Source: Andreesenia angusta
GTDB lineage: Bacteria > Bacillota > Clostridia > Tissierellales > Gottschalkiaceae
Assembly: GCF_001855385.1 (NCBI RefSeq)
Contig: NZ_MKIE01000005.1
Coordinates: 112,915 to 176,914, forward strand
Length of the DNA stretch: 64,000 nucleotides
Direction: 5' to 3'
Shown here one piece after another: positions 9,045 to 17,722 of the stretch; position 1 is the stretch's first letter, and every line of letters starts with the position of its first letter. A model generated the notes under the pieces. The model was not told the DNA's origin. It saw nothing but the letters and a program-made list of their open reading frames with translations, and made no database searches. Made by a program: the position numbers and the translations under genes.

Positions 9045-11393
9045 CTAGATCAGCTCCAGCTCTCTGAGCACCGCTTCTCCTAGATTTCTGTTCTCTCCTA
9101 CATAAGGGTAGCAGTGTATATGGATGGCCGGGTTGAAGTTAAGCTCTATTATGGCGTGGTTCTCCTCGTTTGGCTTCTCAGTTATGTCGTCTATCATGAT
9201 ATCCACTCCGCAGAACCTGGCCTCCACAGTTTTTGCCGCCTCTATGGCTATATGCTTGTACTCGTCCATTATTTCGTCTGTGTAGTCGACGCTGTCTCCA
9301 CCTGTGCTTATGTTGGAGTTTTCCCTCAAGTATACGACTTCGCCTTCTGATGGCACATATTCGAAGTCTTTCCCCTGGGAGCTCAGGAACATCTCCTCGG
9401 CTTTCCCCAAACTTATCTTCTCAAGCGGAGTCTTGTATCCTTTCCCCCTCAGGAAGTCCTTGTTTTTTTCCTCTACAAGACCTCTTATGCTGGAAGTGCC
9501 GTCGCCCGTCACATTGGCCGGAACCCTGTTGAGTATACCGCAGACACGGTCCCCCACCACTATAAATCTGTACTCTTTGCCGCTTATGAATTCCTCCACC
9601 AGCACGGTGTCACCATGCTCGAAAGCTATGTCTATGGCCTCTATATAGCTTTCAACTGAGAAACTCTCCTTGAATATGGTTATACCTATTCCGAAGTTGG
9701 TCATTTTGGGCTTTATGACTATACTGCTGTCTTTAAATTTCTCGTAGTCTAATATGGCCTGCTCTCTGTCTCTGTAGTGATCCCCTTTCGGAACCCTTAT
9801 TCCATTTCTCTCCAGTATCTTCTTGGTGACCACCTTGTTTTCCATCATCATTATGGTTATATAGGAGTCCTTAGAGGTCTTGGTGGCCTGCTTTACGTAC
9901 TCCATCTTTTCATAGTTTGAAAGCTTTATGAAATTGTCTTCAAGGTCTAGAACCTCGAAGTCCAGCCCTCTCTTTATACTGTCCCTTAAAAGTATCTGCG
10001 TTGAAAGCTCAAGGTCTTGATAGCCAAAGAGCTTGTACTCCTCTCTTCTGCTCAGCTCCCTGTATTCCGCCGCAAGCTTCATGTGGAAATCCACAAATCC
10101 GTCACGCTTTATACCTTCATAGACCTTGTAGCCTATAGTCTCTCTTCTGTTTTCTATCCTGTTTCTGGCAGTTTTCAGTGCCCCCGAGAAGTTAGGGTTG
10201 CTAGACAGACCGAATATCTCAACTATCTCTTCCATGGCCTCTAGGATCTCTCCTCCAGCTTCCTCTATAGTTGTCTTATTTCCATCTACATCGTGTATAT
10301 ATATCTCCTGGTTGAGCCCGTAGTTGACAACCGACTCGTGATTTCTATACGCCATAACCTGATCCGCTTCTCCAAAGCTCTCGTCTTCCGTAAGCAGACA
10401 ATAAAGTACCAGGAGGTGTGTCATATAGAAAGAGTCCAGCGATATACCGTTCCGATCTAGCGGGTTCAAGTCTATCGACCTTATCTCAAGGTACTTTATG
10501 CCACTTTCCTTCAGCGAGTCCAGTAACTTCTTGTTGTTCTTGCCCTTAGGTCTGACCGTCGTATAGAATTCCCTGGCGTCTGTCAGTTCCCCTTCCGCTA
10601 TCAGCTTCTCTATGCTCTCTATATATCCTTCCACGCTGTCATAGGACACTATATAGTCTTTTTCATTTCTATATCCGCAAAATCCATTTCTGAGAGACAT
10701 GCTGTTGGCATACATATACCTGTCCTCTATATCAGTCATCTTGCTGAAGTATTTAGAGTCATAAGTCTTGTGTATAAACGGACTAGCGCCTGTAAGGTAT
10801 ATCAGAAGCCATCTGTATTTCAGCAGCTTTCTGTTCAGCTTAAGGTAGAGATTGTTCCTAAACTCCCTGAAGCTATCCTGGCTCTCGCAACTGTCGCACA
10901 GTGCTTTCACAAACGACTCTTTGAAAGAGAAGTTGTAGTGGATTCCAGAAATCATCTGTATTTTTTTACCATATTTTTGCGAAAGAAATTCCCTGTAGGC
11001 TGTCTCCTTCTGTCCACGCTCTCCTGTTCCAAAGTCGGCCAGTGGTATCTTCTCTTCTTCTGGAAGCACACATGGAGAGCTCTGAGGCCAGAGGTACTCT
11101 TCCCCTATATTTGTATTTACTATGTTGTTCAAGTTCCGAAGAAAGTCATAGGCTTCCTCTATCGTGTCAAGTGCTGGCGTTACTACCTCTACTTGACTCT
11201 CTGAAAAATCTGTCTTTATATATGGATTGTCTACTTTGTGTCCAAAACACTCTGGATGTGGACGCTGTGAAAGCTCTCCTTTAGAGTTTACTCTCAAATT
11301 CTCTTTTTCTATGCCGTAGTTCCCAATATAGAGATATCTTTGGAGATTGCTTTCTAAAATGCTGTTTATAATTTTCATATCTAACTTCTTCAC
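9045..11393 (-). CDS. gshF: Bifunctional glutamate-cysteine ligase/glutathione synthetase
   Basis: Makes glutathione from glutamate, cysteine and glycine in one polypeptide of 782 residues, close to the usual 750-780. The first 450 residues are the GshA-type ligase: NYGIEKENLRVN, FSESQVEVVTP and LEIRSIDLNPLDRNGIS. The C-terminal 300 are an ATP-grasp unit: VVTKKILERNGIRVP, SIVIKPKMTNFGIG, VLVEEFISGKEYRF, GVDIMIDDI and IIELNFNPAIHIH. The GTG start is preferred because AAGGAGG lies 9 bases upstream; a TTG 14 codons earlier would translate through that site. GshF occurs in some Firmicutes but is patchy, often ascribed to transfer. Confidence 0.95.
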   Translation of the reverse strand: MKKLDMKIINSILESNLQRYLYIGNYGIEKENLRVNSKGELSQRPHPECFGHKVDNPYIKTDFSESQVEVVTPALDTIEEAYDFLRNLNNIVNTNIGEEYLWPQSSPCVLPEEEKIPLADFGTGERGQKETAYREFLSQKYGKKIQMISGIHYNFSFKESFVKALCDSCESQDSFREFRNNLYLKLNRKLLKYRWLLIYLTGASPFIHKTYDSKYFSKMTDIEDRYMYANSMSLRNGFCGYRNEKDYIVSYDSVEGYIESIEKLIAEGELTDAREFYTTVRPKGKNNKKLLDSLKESGIKYLEIRSIDLNPLDRNGISLDSFYMTHLLVLYCLLTEDESFGEADQVMAYRNHESVVNYGLNQEIYIHDVDGNKTTIEEAGGEILEAMEEIVEIFGLSSNPNFSGALKTARNRIENRRETIGYKVYEGIKRDGFVDFHMKLAAEYRELSRREEYKLFGYQDLELSTQILLRDSIKRGLDFEVLDLEDNFIKLSNYEKMEYVKQATKTSKDSYITIMMMENKVVTKKILERNGIRVPKGDHYRDREQAILDYEKFKDSSIVIKPKMTNFGIGITIFKESFSVESYIEAIDIAFEHGDTVLVEEFISGKEYRFIVVGDRVCGILNRVPANVTGDGTSSIRGLVEEKNKDFLRGKGYKTPLEKISLGKAEEMFLSSQGKDFEYVPSEGEVVYLRENSNISTGGDSVDYTDEIMDEYKHIAIEAAKTVEARFCGVDIMIDDITEKPNEENHAIIELNFNPAIHIHCYPYVGENRNLGEAVLRELELI

Positions 11394-11440
11394 CTGTGAC
11401 TTCCTCCTTGCTCGCTTTCTATGTACGTTCTCCAACTATT

Positions 11441-11469
11441 ACTATACATTTAATGCGTTATATTGTCTA
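11441..11469 (-). promoter_or_regulatory. Candidate sigma-A promoter of gshF
   Basis: TAGACA (-35) and TATAGT (-10) with a 17-base spacer, about 50 bases before the GTG start; each differs by one base from consensus. Confidence 0.65.
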
Positions 11470-11504
11470 CAGTAACTGGTCATATACCAGATTTAACAAA
11501 AGGC

Positions 11505-11542
11505 AGAGCCATAAAAATGCAACTTTGTGCATCTTAAGGCTC
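11505..11542 (-). terminator. Terminator after the CBS-domain gene
   Basis: On the minus strand ATGCA and TGCAT pair around a short loop and are followed by TTTTTA; an outer GAGCC/GGCTC pair extends the structure. It lies between the CBS gene stop and the gshF promoter. Confidence 0.65.
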
Positions 11543-11557
11543 CAAATTACTCTCCGA

Positions 11558-12016
11558 TTAAGGCTGTAGCACATCTGATATAGCAGCTATTATATCTCTT
11601 CTGGCCACTATTCCTATAACTTTGTGTTTCTCAACCACTACGACTCTGTTTATGTCTTTTTCCGACATCAAGAGTGCTATCTCGCCTACAGGGGTGTCTG
11701 GCTCAGCTGTGATCACCTTTTTGCTCATTGCGCTCTCCACAGGCTCTCTCAGAGTATCCTTCAGCTCTTCCCTGTATTTTTCCGGTGTCTGTCTGTAGAG
11801 AAGCACCTCTAAGAGCTCTAGATAGTCGGGTACCAGCAGGAGCTGTCCATGACTTAAGACATCACTCTCAGATATAACCCCTATTAGATATCCGTTATCG
11901 TCCACAACTGGAAGCCCACTTATCTCATTTTTTACCATCTTTATAACTGCATCGCTTATAAGTTCCTCTGGCTTTACCGTCACAACATCTGTTTTCATTA
12001 TATCTTTAGCGTACAT
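11558..12016 (-). CDS. Tandem CBS-domain protein
   Basis: A 152-residue protein of two CBS motifs (about 1-60 and 90-150), which as a pair bind adenine nucleotides. MYAKDIMKTDVVTVKPEEL and ESAMSKKVITAEPDTPVGE are the two domain openings, and NGYLIGVISESDVL and HKVIGIVARRDII the two closing strands. It lies 11 bases after the antiporter gene in the same direction, so it may act as a regulator of that transporter; this is inference from position. No catalytic domain is attached. Confidence 0.88.
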   Translation of the reverse strand: MYAKDIMKTDVVTVKPEELISDAVIKMVKNEISGLPVVDDNGYLIGVISESDVLSHGQLLLVPDYLELLEVLLYRQTPEKYREELKDTLREPVESAMSKKVITAEPDTPVGEIALLMSEKDINRVVVVEKHKVIGIVARRDIIAAISDVLQP

Positions 12017-12027
12017 ATATATCCCTC

Positions 12028-13200
12028 CTATTTTTCAGACAAAAGCTTGTTGGCGGAAAGCTCCATGCCTATGGCTCCTATAGGAGCTGTCAACAGTATT
12101 GCAAGCACCGAAATGGCCAGTATAGCCTCCCCTGACTCCACTCCCCTTGAAAGCGGAATGGCCCCTATGGCGGCCTGCACTGTGGCTTTCGGTATGTAGG
12201 CAATTGCGCAAAAAAGCCTCTCTTTCGCATTTAATTTCGATCCCAAAAGCGAAATCATAACACCTATCCCCCTAGCTATTATCCCTATGATTATTATTGC
12301 TATACTCTTTATACCCATGTCTAGCGCAACTGAAATATTTACTTCTGAGCCTATCAGCACAAATAAAAATATCTGCGCAAAAAACCATATGTCATTCAAG
12401 CCTTTCTCCAGAGGCTTGACCTTGTCTTTGAGCTTTTCCAAGAGGAAGAATCCCATTGTCATAACTCCCAACAGACCCGATATGGCTATGCTCTTTTCAA
12501 GCATCACCATAAAGAGCCCAGAAGCCAGCACGAGCAGCAGCCTTTCATTATTCTGCTCTAGAACCCGTCCTGATCTGTACACTCTATATATAACATATCC
12601 AAGCATAAATCCGGCGAAGAGCCCCCCTATTATCTTGGCGGGCACTCCCAGAAGACTCAGAGCACTCAAGCCCTCCCCAAAGTATATATTCAGAAATGCT
12701 GTAAATATGGTTATGGCGAATATATCGTCTATAGATGCACCTGAGAGTATTATTATCGGAATCCCCTTGCTCGTTCCAAGCTTTCTCTCTTTCAGCTCTA
12801 TCATAAACGGAACTATGACGGCCGGGGAGACTGCTGCCACTATAAAGCCGAGCATTCCAGCTTCCACATAGCTTATCCCAAGCAGATACCTTGAACATAT
12901 CATAATGGCGATACCTTCGACTACACATGGTATAAAGCTCATCTTGAGAGATATTGTGCCTACGCTTTTCAGTACGTCCTTATTTATTCCAAGCCCCGCT
13001 CGCAGCAGTATTACAACAAGGGCTATCATCCTTATGTCAGGTGATATCTCTATCATGGAGCTATCTAAAAGATCAGCGCCGTATGGTCCTATGGCCATGC
13101 CCAGCAGAATCATCCCTAGAAGCCCTGGGAGTTTAAGCGCCTTGAAAATTTTGTTGAAAGCTATTCCAAGCGAAAGTATCAGAAAAGTGCTTGCTATCAT
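12028..13200 (-). CDS. Cation:proton antiporter (CPA family)
   Basis: A 390-residue integral membrane protein with about 12 hydrophobic segments, of the Na+/H+ exchanger type. LGMILLGMAIGPYGADLL matches the family opening, RAGLGIN the fourth-helix arginine loop, and GASIDDIFAI the ion-binding aspartate pair in the middle of the protein; a DD pair is typical of electrogenic CPA2 members. No C-terminal nucleotide domain is fused, but the adjacent CBS protein could supply that function in trans. AAGGAGG precedes the ATG. The transported ion is not fixed by the sequence. Confidence 0.88.
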   Translation of the reverse strand: MIASTFLILSLGIAFNKIFKALKLPGLLGMILLGMAIGPYGADLLDSSMIEISPDIRMIALVVILLRAGLGINKDVLKSVGTISLKMSFIPCVVEGIAIMICSRYLLGISYVEAGMLGFIVAAVSPAVIVPFMIELKERKLGTSKGIPIIILSGASIDDIFAITIFTAFLNIYFGEGLSALSLLGVPAKIIGGLFAGFMLGYVIYRVYRSGRVLEQNNERLLLVLASGLFMVMLEKSIAISGLLGVMTMGFFLLEKLKDKVKPLEKGLNDIWFFAQIFLFVLIGSEVNISVALDMGIKSIAIIIIGIIARGIGVMISLLGSKLNAKERLFCAIAYIPKATVQAAIGAIPLSRGVESGEAILAISVLAILLTAPIGAIGMELSANKLLSEK

Positions 13201-13225
13201 GTCTATTCCTCCTTTTTATTCATAC

Positions 13226-13255
13226 AAAAAAACTTCTACTCAAAAGAGTAGAAGT
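13226..13255 (-). terminator. Strong terminator of the FliD-C-like gene
   Basis: ACTTCTACTC and GAGTAGAAGT form a 10-bp stem with a 4-base loop, followed on the minus strand by seven T residues. Confidence 0.9.
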
Positions 13256-13278
13256 CATAGAAATGCTTTTCAATTACA

Positions 13279-13932
13279 CTATCCCTTTTCGTCCAGTATT
13301 ATCCCCTCGTAGTCCATATGCTCTCTGTATTTCCCCTCTAGTTCCTCTTCGAACTTAGGTATCTTTATGTTCTTGAAAGCTTTGTAGAGCCTTATTATAA
13401 GTCCCTTTACAGGCTCGAATATGAACTTAAAAGCATCGTCTGACTCGTTCAGCTTTTCCTTGAACTTCTCTTTATCGTATATAAGCTTGTTGTCGCTTCC
13501 CCTTATTATCCCAATTCTGAACAGCTCTACTTTAAAGTCATTTATTATATTCACTATCCTCGAGTAGTAGCTTGTCCCAAAGTCGTAGTCAAAAGACTTA
13601 AGCGACTCTATTGCGTTGTTGTAGTTTCCCACAAGCTTTCCCATGTTCTCCACTATGCTGTCGTCATACTCAAGCTCCTTTATAGCTTTTTCTAGCTCTT
13701 GCTGATCATGGTAGAAGCTCTCATACTCTTTTCTGAGATTCTTAAGCTTGTCGTAGAACTCATCTGAGCCGGTTAAAAAATTGTATGCAGTCCTAGAGTC
13801 ATTTGCAACCGGGTCCACCCTGTCTACTGGATTGACCATGTTAGCCCCCCTGACCACTGTCATCCTCTCTACAACGTTGTCGTGAACTCTCTGTCTTATT
13901 CTCTCTATGTCCCCAACTCTTCCTACGCCCAT
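13279..13932 (-). CDS. Orphan protein resembling the C-terminal part of flagellar cap FliD
   Basis: A 217-residue soluble protein I cannot assign firmly. Its middle, LVGNYNNAIESLKSFDYD, followed by IGIIRGSDNKLIYDKEKF and ESDDAFKFIFEPVKGLI, follows the FliD C-terminal pattern in which a helix is followed by short strands and a KEKF/aL...vF segment. FliD itself is much longer and secreted; here there is no D0/D2-D3 region and no flagellar neighbour. The ATG with GGGGGTGGGG just upstream is preferred over a TTG ten codons earlier that lies inside the preceding terminator stem. The gene sits between two terminators, so it is probably monocistronic. Confidence 0.6.
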   Translation of the reverse strand: MGVGRVGDIERIRQRVHDNVVERMTVVRGANMVNPVDRVDPVANDSRTAYNFLTGSDEFYDKLKNLRKEYESFYHDQQELEKAIKELEYDDSIVENMGKLVGNYNNAIESLKSFDYDFGTSYYSRIVNIINDFKVELFRIGIIRGSDNKLIYDKEKFKEKLNESDDAFKFIFEPVKGLIIRLYKAFKNIKIPKFEEELEGKYREHMDYEGIILDEKG

Positions 13933-13944
13933 GTCCCCACCCCC

Positions 13945-13999
13945 GTAAAAAATAGAATCCAAGCCTCTTCACGATTTATATCGTCTCAGAGCTTGGATT
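13945..13999 (-). terminator. Terminator of the ZIP transporter gene
   Basis: AATCCAAGC and GCTTGGATT pair across a 26-base interior that itself contains ACGAT/ATCGT; on the minus strand CTATTTTTTA follows. The stem lies immediately ahead of the next gene's ribosome binding site. Confidence 0.75.
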
Positions 14000-14013
14000 T
14001 CTTCATAACAGAT

Positions 14014-14865
14014 CTAAGCAAAAAGTCCTAGGCTCACCGCCATCACAACCATCCCCGATATAAGCCCATATATTGATATATGATGCTCTCCATATTCCTC
14101 TGAAGCTGGAAGCAGTTCATCAAGCGATATATACACCATTATTCCCGCAACTATCCCGAAGAGTATGCCGAAAGTCATGTCGTTAAAAAGCCTTGAAAGC
14201 AGCAGATATCCCACAATTGCCCCCACAGGCTCTGCCAGTCCCGACAGAAAAGAGTATATAAAGGCCTTTTTCTTGCTTCCTGTGGCATAGAAGAGTGGAA
14301 TTGAAACAGCTATACCCTCTGGAACGTTGTGTATAGCTATGGCTATGGCTATTGGAACACCTAGGCTAGGATCTTTCACCGTCGCAGTGAAAGTCGCAAG
14401 CCCTTCCGGGAAGTTGTGAATCCCTATCGCAATGGCAGACATTATTCCCATCCTGTATAGATTGCTTTTATCCTCTATTCTATCCTTGTTTTCAAAGCCT
14501 ATATCCACAGCGTTGCTGTCAAGCCTGAGCTCTTCTATATCAGACTGGGAATGCATAGTGTGTGGGTTTTCAAAACTTGGCACCAGCTTGTCTATTATGG
14601 CTATGACAAGCATGCCTCCAAAAAAAGAGGCTATAGATACCCACATGCCCATGCTGTCCCCAAGCTCGGACATCAAAGACTCTCTGGACTTTACAAGTAT
14701 CTCTGTGAAAGATACATATATCATGACACCTGCCGAAAAACCTAGCGCTGCTGACAAAAACTTGGTGTTAGTCTTTTTTGCGAAGAAAGCTATAAGCCCT
14801 CCTATTCCGGTTGCCAGTCCAGCAAACAGCGTCACCGCAAATGCCAAAATCAAATTATCTTCCAT
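14014..14865 (-). CDS. zupT: ZIP-family metal importer
   Basis: A 283-residue membrane protein that brings divalent metals (zinc, manganese, iron) into the cell. Eight hydrophobic segments are interrupted by a cytoplasmic loop at about 95-130 rich in Asp, Glu and His. The metal site is visible as HNFPEGLATF and, 29 residues later, HNVPEGIAV, the paired H-N-x-P-E-G motifs of helices 4 and 5. AGGAGG precedes the ATG. It lies downstream of the diguanylate cyclase gene, 16 bases away, and may share its transcript. Confidence 0.93.
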   Translation of the reverse strand: MEDNLILAFAVTLFAGLATGIGGLIAFFAKKTNTKFLSAALGFSAGVMIYVSFTEILVKSRESLMSELGDSMGMWVSIASFFGGMLVIAIIDKLVPSFENPHTMHSQSDIEELRLDSNAVDIGFENKDRIEDKSNLYRMGIMSAIAIGIHNFPEGLATFTATVKDPSLGVPIAIAIAIHNVPEGIAVSIPLFYATGSKKKAFIYSFLSGLAEPVGAIVGYLLLSRLFNDMTFGILFGIVAGIMVYISLDELLPASEEYGEHHISIYGLISGMVVMAVSLGLFA

Positions 14866-14881
14866 TTTATCCCTCCTACAT

Positions 14882-16177
14882 TCAATCTATCTTTAGTACA
14901 AGCGCCCTGTTTCTGCCGTGTTTTTTCGCTCTGTAGAGCGCCATATCAGCCTTCTCCATCGCATTTTCCATAGACACCCCGTCCTCTGGCTCTACTGCGA
15001 CTCCTCCTAAGCTTACCGTAATCACGTCACTTATACTGGAGTATTCATGCTTATACCCCAGTCTCTCCACTCTTTTCACAATTTCGTCTGCGACCTCGCT
15101 CATCTTCGAGTATGCCATACCCTCGAAAGCTATGAGAAACTCGTCTCCCCCGAATCTTCCCATAAAGCCTCCATGCTCTTCTACCTTCACTTTTACCTCT
15201 CTACATACAGCCTTTATGGCTTCATCCCCGTTTATATGCCCATAGTTGTCATTGTAGTTTTTGAAATGGTCTATGTCCAGCATAAATAGCCCTATCTCTT
15301 TTTCATTTTTTTCAACACTTCTCCATATGCTAGACAGCCTATCTAGGAATTTTTCTCGGCTTAAAACAGAGGTCAGATAGTCTGTCGAATAGTGATTCTC
15401 TATTTTCTCTACGAAGCTTTTAGTCGTCTTCAGCTTTAAGGCCGACTTCAGTATTATAATCCCAGCTATAATATTTATGGCTACAAACCCAGAGAGTATT
15501 TTCAAAAATACGCCGACCTCTCTATAGTATTTGTCCATGTATATATCTGCCCCTACCATTCCTATGTATTTTCCACTTTCGGTGTAGAAAGGAGCGTATC
15601 CTGTCACATACTCTCCCCATTTCCCGTCGCTTATGGTGTATGTAGCTTTTCCCTCTATGTATATCTTTTCAAACTCAGAACTAAGCACATCATACCTATC
15701 TTTGTCGGAATAGCCTTGTCCGCCTGTGTCCTCTTCCCTTATGGCTTCACTTTTTACAGCGTCGAGCAAGTATACGACTTCAAGCTTGGTTCCAGCTGAT
15801 GCATTGAAGTCTTCTTGTTCCTCGGGCTTTACATCGTATCTAACTTTATCTTTTGGAACCAAGCTTTCTAAGTATATATATTTTATATCTGTACTTTCCA
15901 TGTATTTTCTTGATTTGCTTTCAAATTCAAGGTTTTTTGCAGTGTTTAAGGCGTCTTCAAAGTCCATATCCAGTATGTGCCTGTATTCTCTGTCGCTCAT
16001 GCTGAGCTCGTTTGAAACGCTTATCGCCGCAAACATAGCCTTGTTGCCGAGATTGGACTTTATTTGACTAGATACTTTCGAGTATGAGTATATCGAGAGC
16101 AGTATAAGTGAAGCTATCCAGACCAAAATAATCATCTTTGTCTTGCTTAAACCGTCTATTTCGGTTCCCTTTCTCAC
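14882..16177 (-). CDS. Membrane diguanylate cyclase (GGDEF)
   Basis: Predicted to make c-di-GMP from GTP. Of its 431 residues, 12-31 and 222-245 are membrane segments, and the 190 between them form an extracellular Cache-like sensor ending in GKYIGMVGADIYMDKY. The cytoplasmic GGDEF domain occupies about 260-428, with GRFGGDEFLIAF carrying the intact signature at 343-347 and LDIDHFKNYND the metal-binding region. The place of the RxxD inhibitory site, five residues before GGDEF, reads EHGG, so product inhibition by that site is unlikely. The GTG start is supported by AGGAGGG. Confidence 0.93.
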   Translation of the reverse strand: MRKGTEIDGLSKTKMIILVWIASLILLSIYSYSKVSSQIKSNLGNKAMFAAISVSNELSMSDREYRHILDMDFEDALNTAKNLEFESKSRKYMESTDIKYIYLESLVPKDKVRYDVKPEEQEDFNASAGTKLEVVYLLDAVKSEAIREEDTGGQGYSDKDRYDVLSSEFEKIYIEGKATYTISDGKWGEYVTGYAPFYTESGKYIGMVGADIYMDKYYREVGVFLKILSGFVAINIIAGIIILKSALKLKTTKSFVEKIENHYSTDYLTSVLSREKFLDRLSSIWRSVEKNEKEIGLFMLDIDHFKNYNDNYGHINGDEAIKAVCREVKVKVEEHGGFMGRFGGDEFLIAFEGMAYSKMSEVADEIVKRVERLGYKHEYSSISDVITVSLGGVAVEPEDGVSMENAMEKADMALYRAKKHGRNRALVLKID

Positions 16178-16264
16178 CGTTTCTTTCCCTCCTAAAGTTG
16201 CTTGAAAATAAAACAGAATTCACCTCAGACCTAGTTTTACCCCTTTTTTGAACGCTAAACCAGT

Positions 16265-17623
16265 TTACTTTAAGTCTAGAAGATATTTCTCCTTATTTCT
16301 TCTAAGGTAGTATAGAAACATACTGACCAAGAGCAATCCTTTTACTATGCTGCTTACACTTATACTCATCCAGATTCCGTTAAGCTTAAACAAATCTTCA
16401 CTGGATAGAAGCAATGCTATGGGTATTCTTAGAGCCGTGAAAGTGATGCTTATTATAGGTGCTACGTAAGTCTTACCCAAGCCGTTAAAAGCTCCTACCG
16501 TCAAGAGTTCCATGCACATAAACGCCTGAGATATACCCAGTATCCTCATGTAGTAGACCCCTATCTCTAAACTCTCCTTATCGTTTAGAAATATTTTAAA
16601 TATCTGCTCTGGAAATATCAAGAAAACAGCTGTGACAGTGGCTCCAAATGCAAGCGTCATGGCCAGCGATTTGTAGTACCCTTCTCTTATACGCTTGAAT
16701 TTCTTCGCCCCGTAGTTTTGACCTATAAATGCGGCTATCGCTCCCTGAAGTCCCCCTATAGTCATGTAAGATATGGACTCTATCTGAAGCCCGACCTTCT
16801 GAACAGCAATTGCAGTAGGCCCCCAAACAGCTATTATCTTGGCTATCATTATGGATATGAATATAAAAGTGACTCTCTGAGTTGTGATCGGAATCCCCAT
16901 CTTGATTACAGATTTGGCCTTTTCTCTGTTGAACTTTATGTCCTGGCCAAAGACTTTGAAGTATCTCTTTCCAGATGTATAAAACACCATAAGCACCAAT
17001 AGTCTGCAGAATACTGTAGCTATAGCAGCTCCTGCAACTCCCATAGGCGGTATAAAACCTATGCCGAATATAAGAATTGGATCTAGCACTATGTTTAGAA
17101 GCAGCCCTATTGAGTTGACCCTAAATGGGATTGCACTGTTTCCATAGCTGTTGAATATATTGCTGTACAGATTGTTGAAGCACATAAAGAGAACTCCTAC
17201 CATCGAGATAACAAGATACTGCACAGCCAGCCTTTCGACCTCTGGGTCTCCTAGCTCGAAAAAACCTATAAGCCTGTCTCTGAATATCAGTATAAACAAG
17301 GCATAGACTATAGCTAAAATAAAAGACATTATAAATCCGCTCTTTATATACTCCTCTGCCCCTTCGCTGTCTCCTGCCCCTATGCTGTGCGCTATCTTGA
17401 CTCCGCTGCCTATTATGACTATTGTGAACAGAGCCATCGCCAGATTCACAAAAAAGCTGGCCGTTCCTATTGCGGCCACAGACTTGCTCCCAAGCCTGCC
17501 TATCCAGATCATGTCCACCATGCCGTAAGCTGTTTGAATGAAGTTTGTAGCTATTATTGGAACTGACAGTTTCAGCAGAGTAGAGACTATATTTCCTTCA
17601 GTTAAGTTGTTTTTTCCTTTCAA
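16265..17623 (-). CDS. MATE-family multidrug efflux transporter
   Basis: A 452-residue membrane protein of 12 hydrophobic segments in two repeats of six. Family hallmarks are LSVPIIATNFIQTAYGMVDMIW in the first helix region (read in two parts: LSVPIIATNF, VDMIWIGRLG), SVAAIGTASF, and in the second half IQTV-like VGLQIESISYMTIGGLQGA and AFIGQNYGA. It should extrude cationic compounds using Na+ or H+. The TTG start, 7 bases after ATAGGAGAT, is chosen over an ATG inside that site. Substrate unknown. Confidence 0.92.
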   Translation of the reverse strand: MKGKNNLTEGNIVSTLLKLSVPIIATNFIQTAYGMVDMIWIGRLGSKSVAAIGTASFFVNLAMALFTIVIIGSGVKIAHSIGAGDSEGAEEYIKSGFIMSFILAIVYALFILIFRDRLIGFFELGDPEVERLAVQYLVISMVGVLFMCFNNLYSNIFNSYGNSAIPFRVNSIGLLLNIVLDPILIFGIGFIPPMGVAGAAIATVFCRLLVLMVFYTSGKRYFKVFGQDIKFNREKAKSVIKMGIPITTQRVTFIFISIMIAKIIAVWGPTAIAVQKVGLQIESISYMTIGGLQGAIAAFIGQNYGAKKFKRIREGYYKSLAMTLAFGATVTAVFLIFPEQIFKIFLNDKESLEIGVYYMRILGISQAFMCMELLTVGAFNGLGKTYVAPIISITFTALRIPIALLLSSEDLFKLNGIWMSISVSSIVKGLLLVSMFLYYLRRNKEKYLLDLK

Positions 17624-17722
17624 AGCATCATCTCCTATCATAGAATATTATATCTCAATTATGATTTTTTTCTAGACTCTAGTCCTAACTTGGGTATACT
17701 TTAATTAAAGCGAGGTGATTTC

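Noticed and set aside
12287..12871. A 194-codon plus-strand frame opposite the antiporter
   Set aside because: Low-complexity antisense shadow of a membrane protein, with no ribosome binding site.
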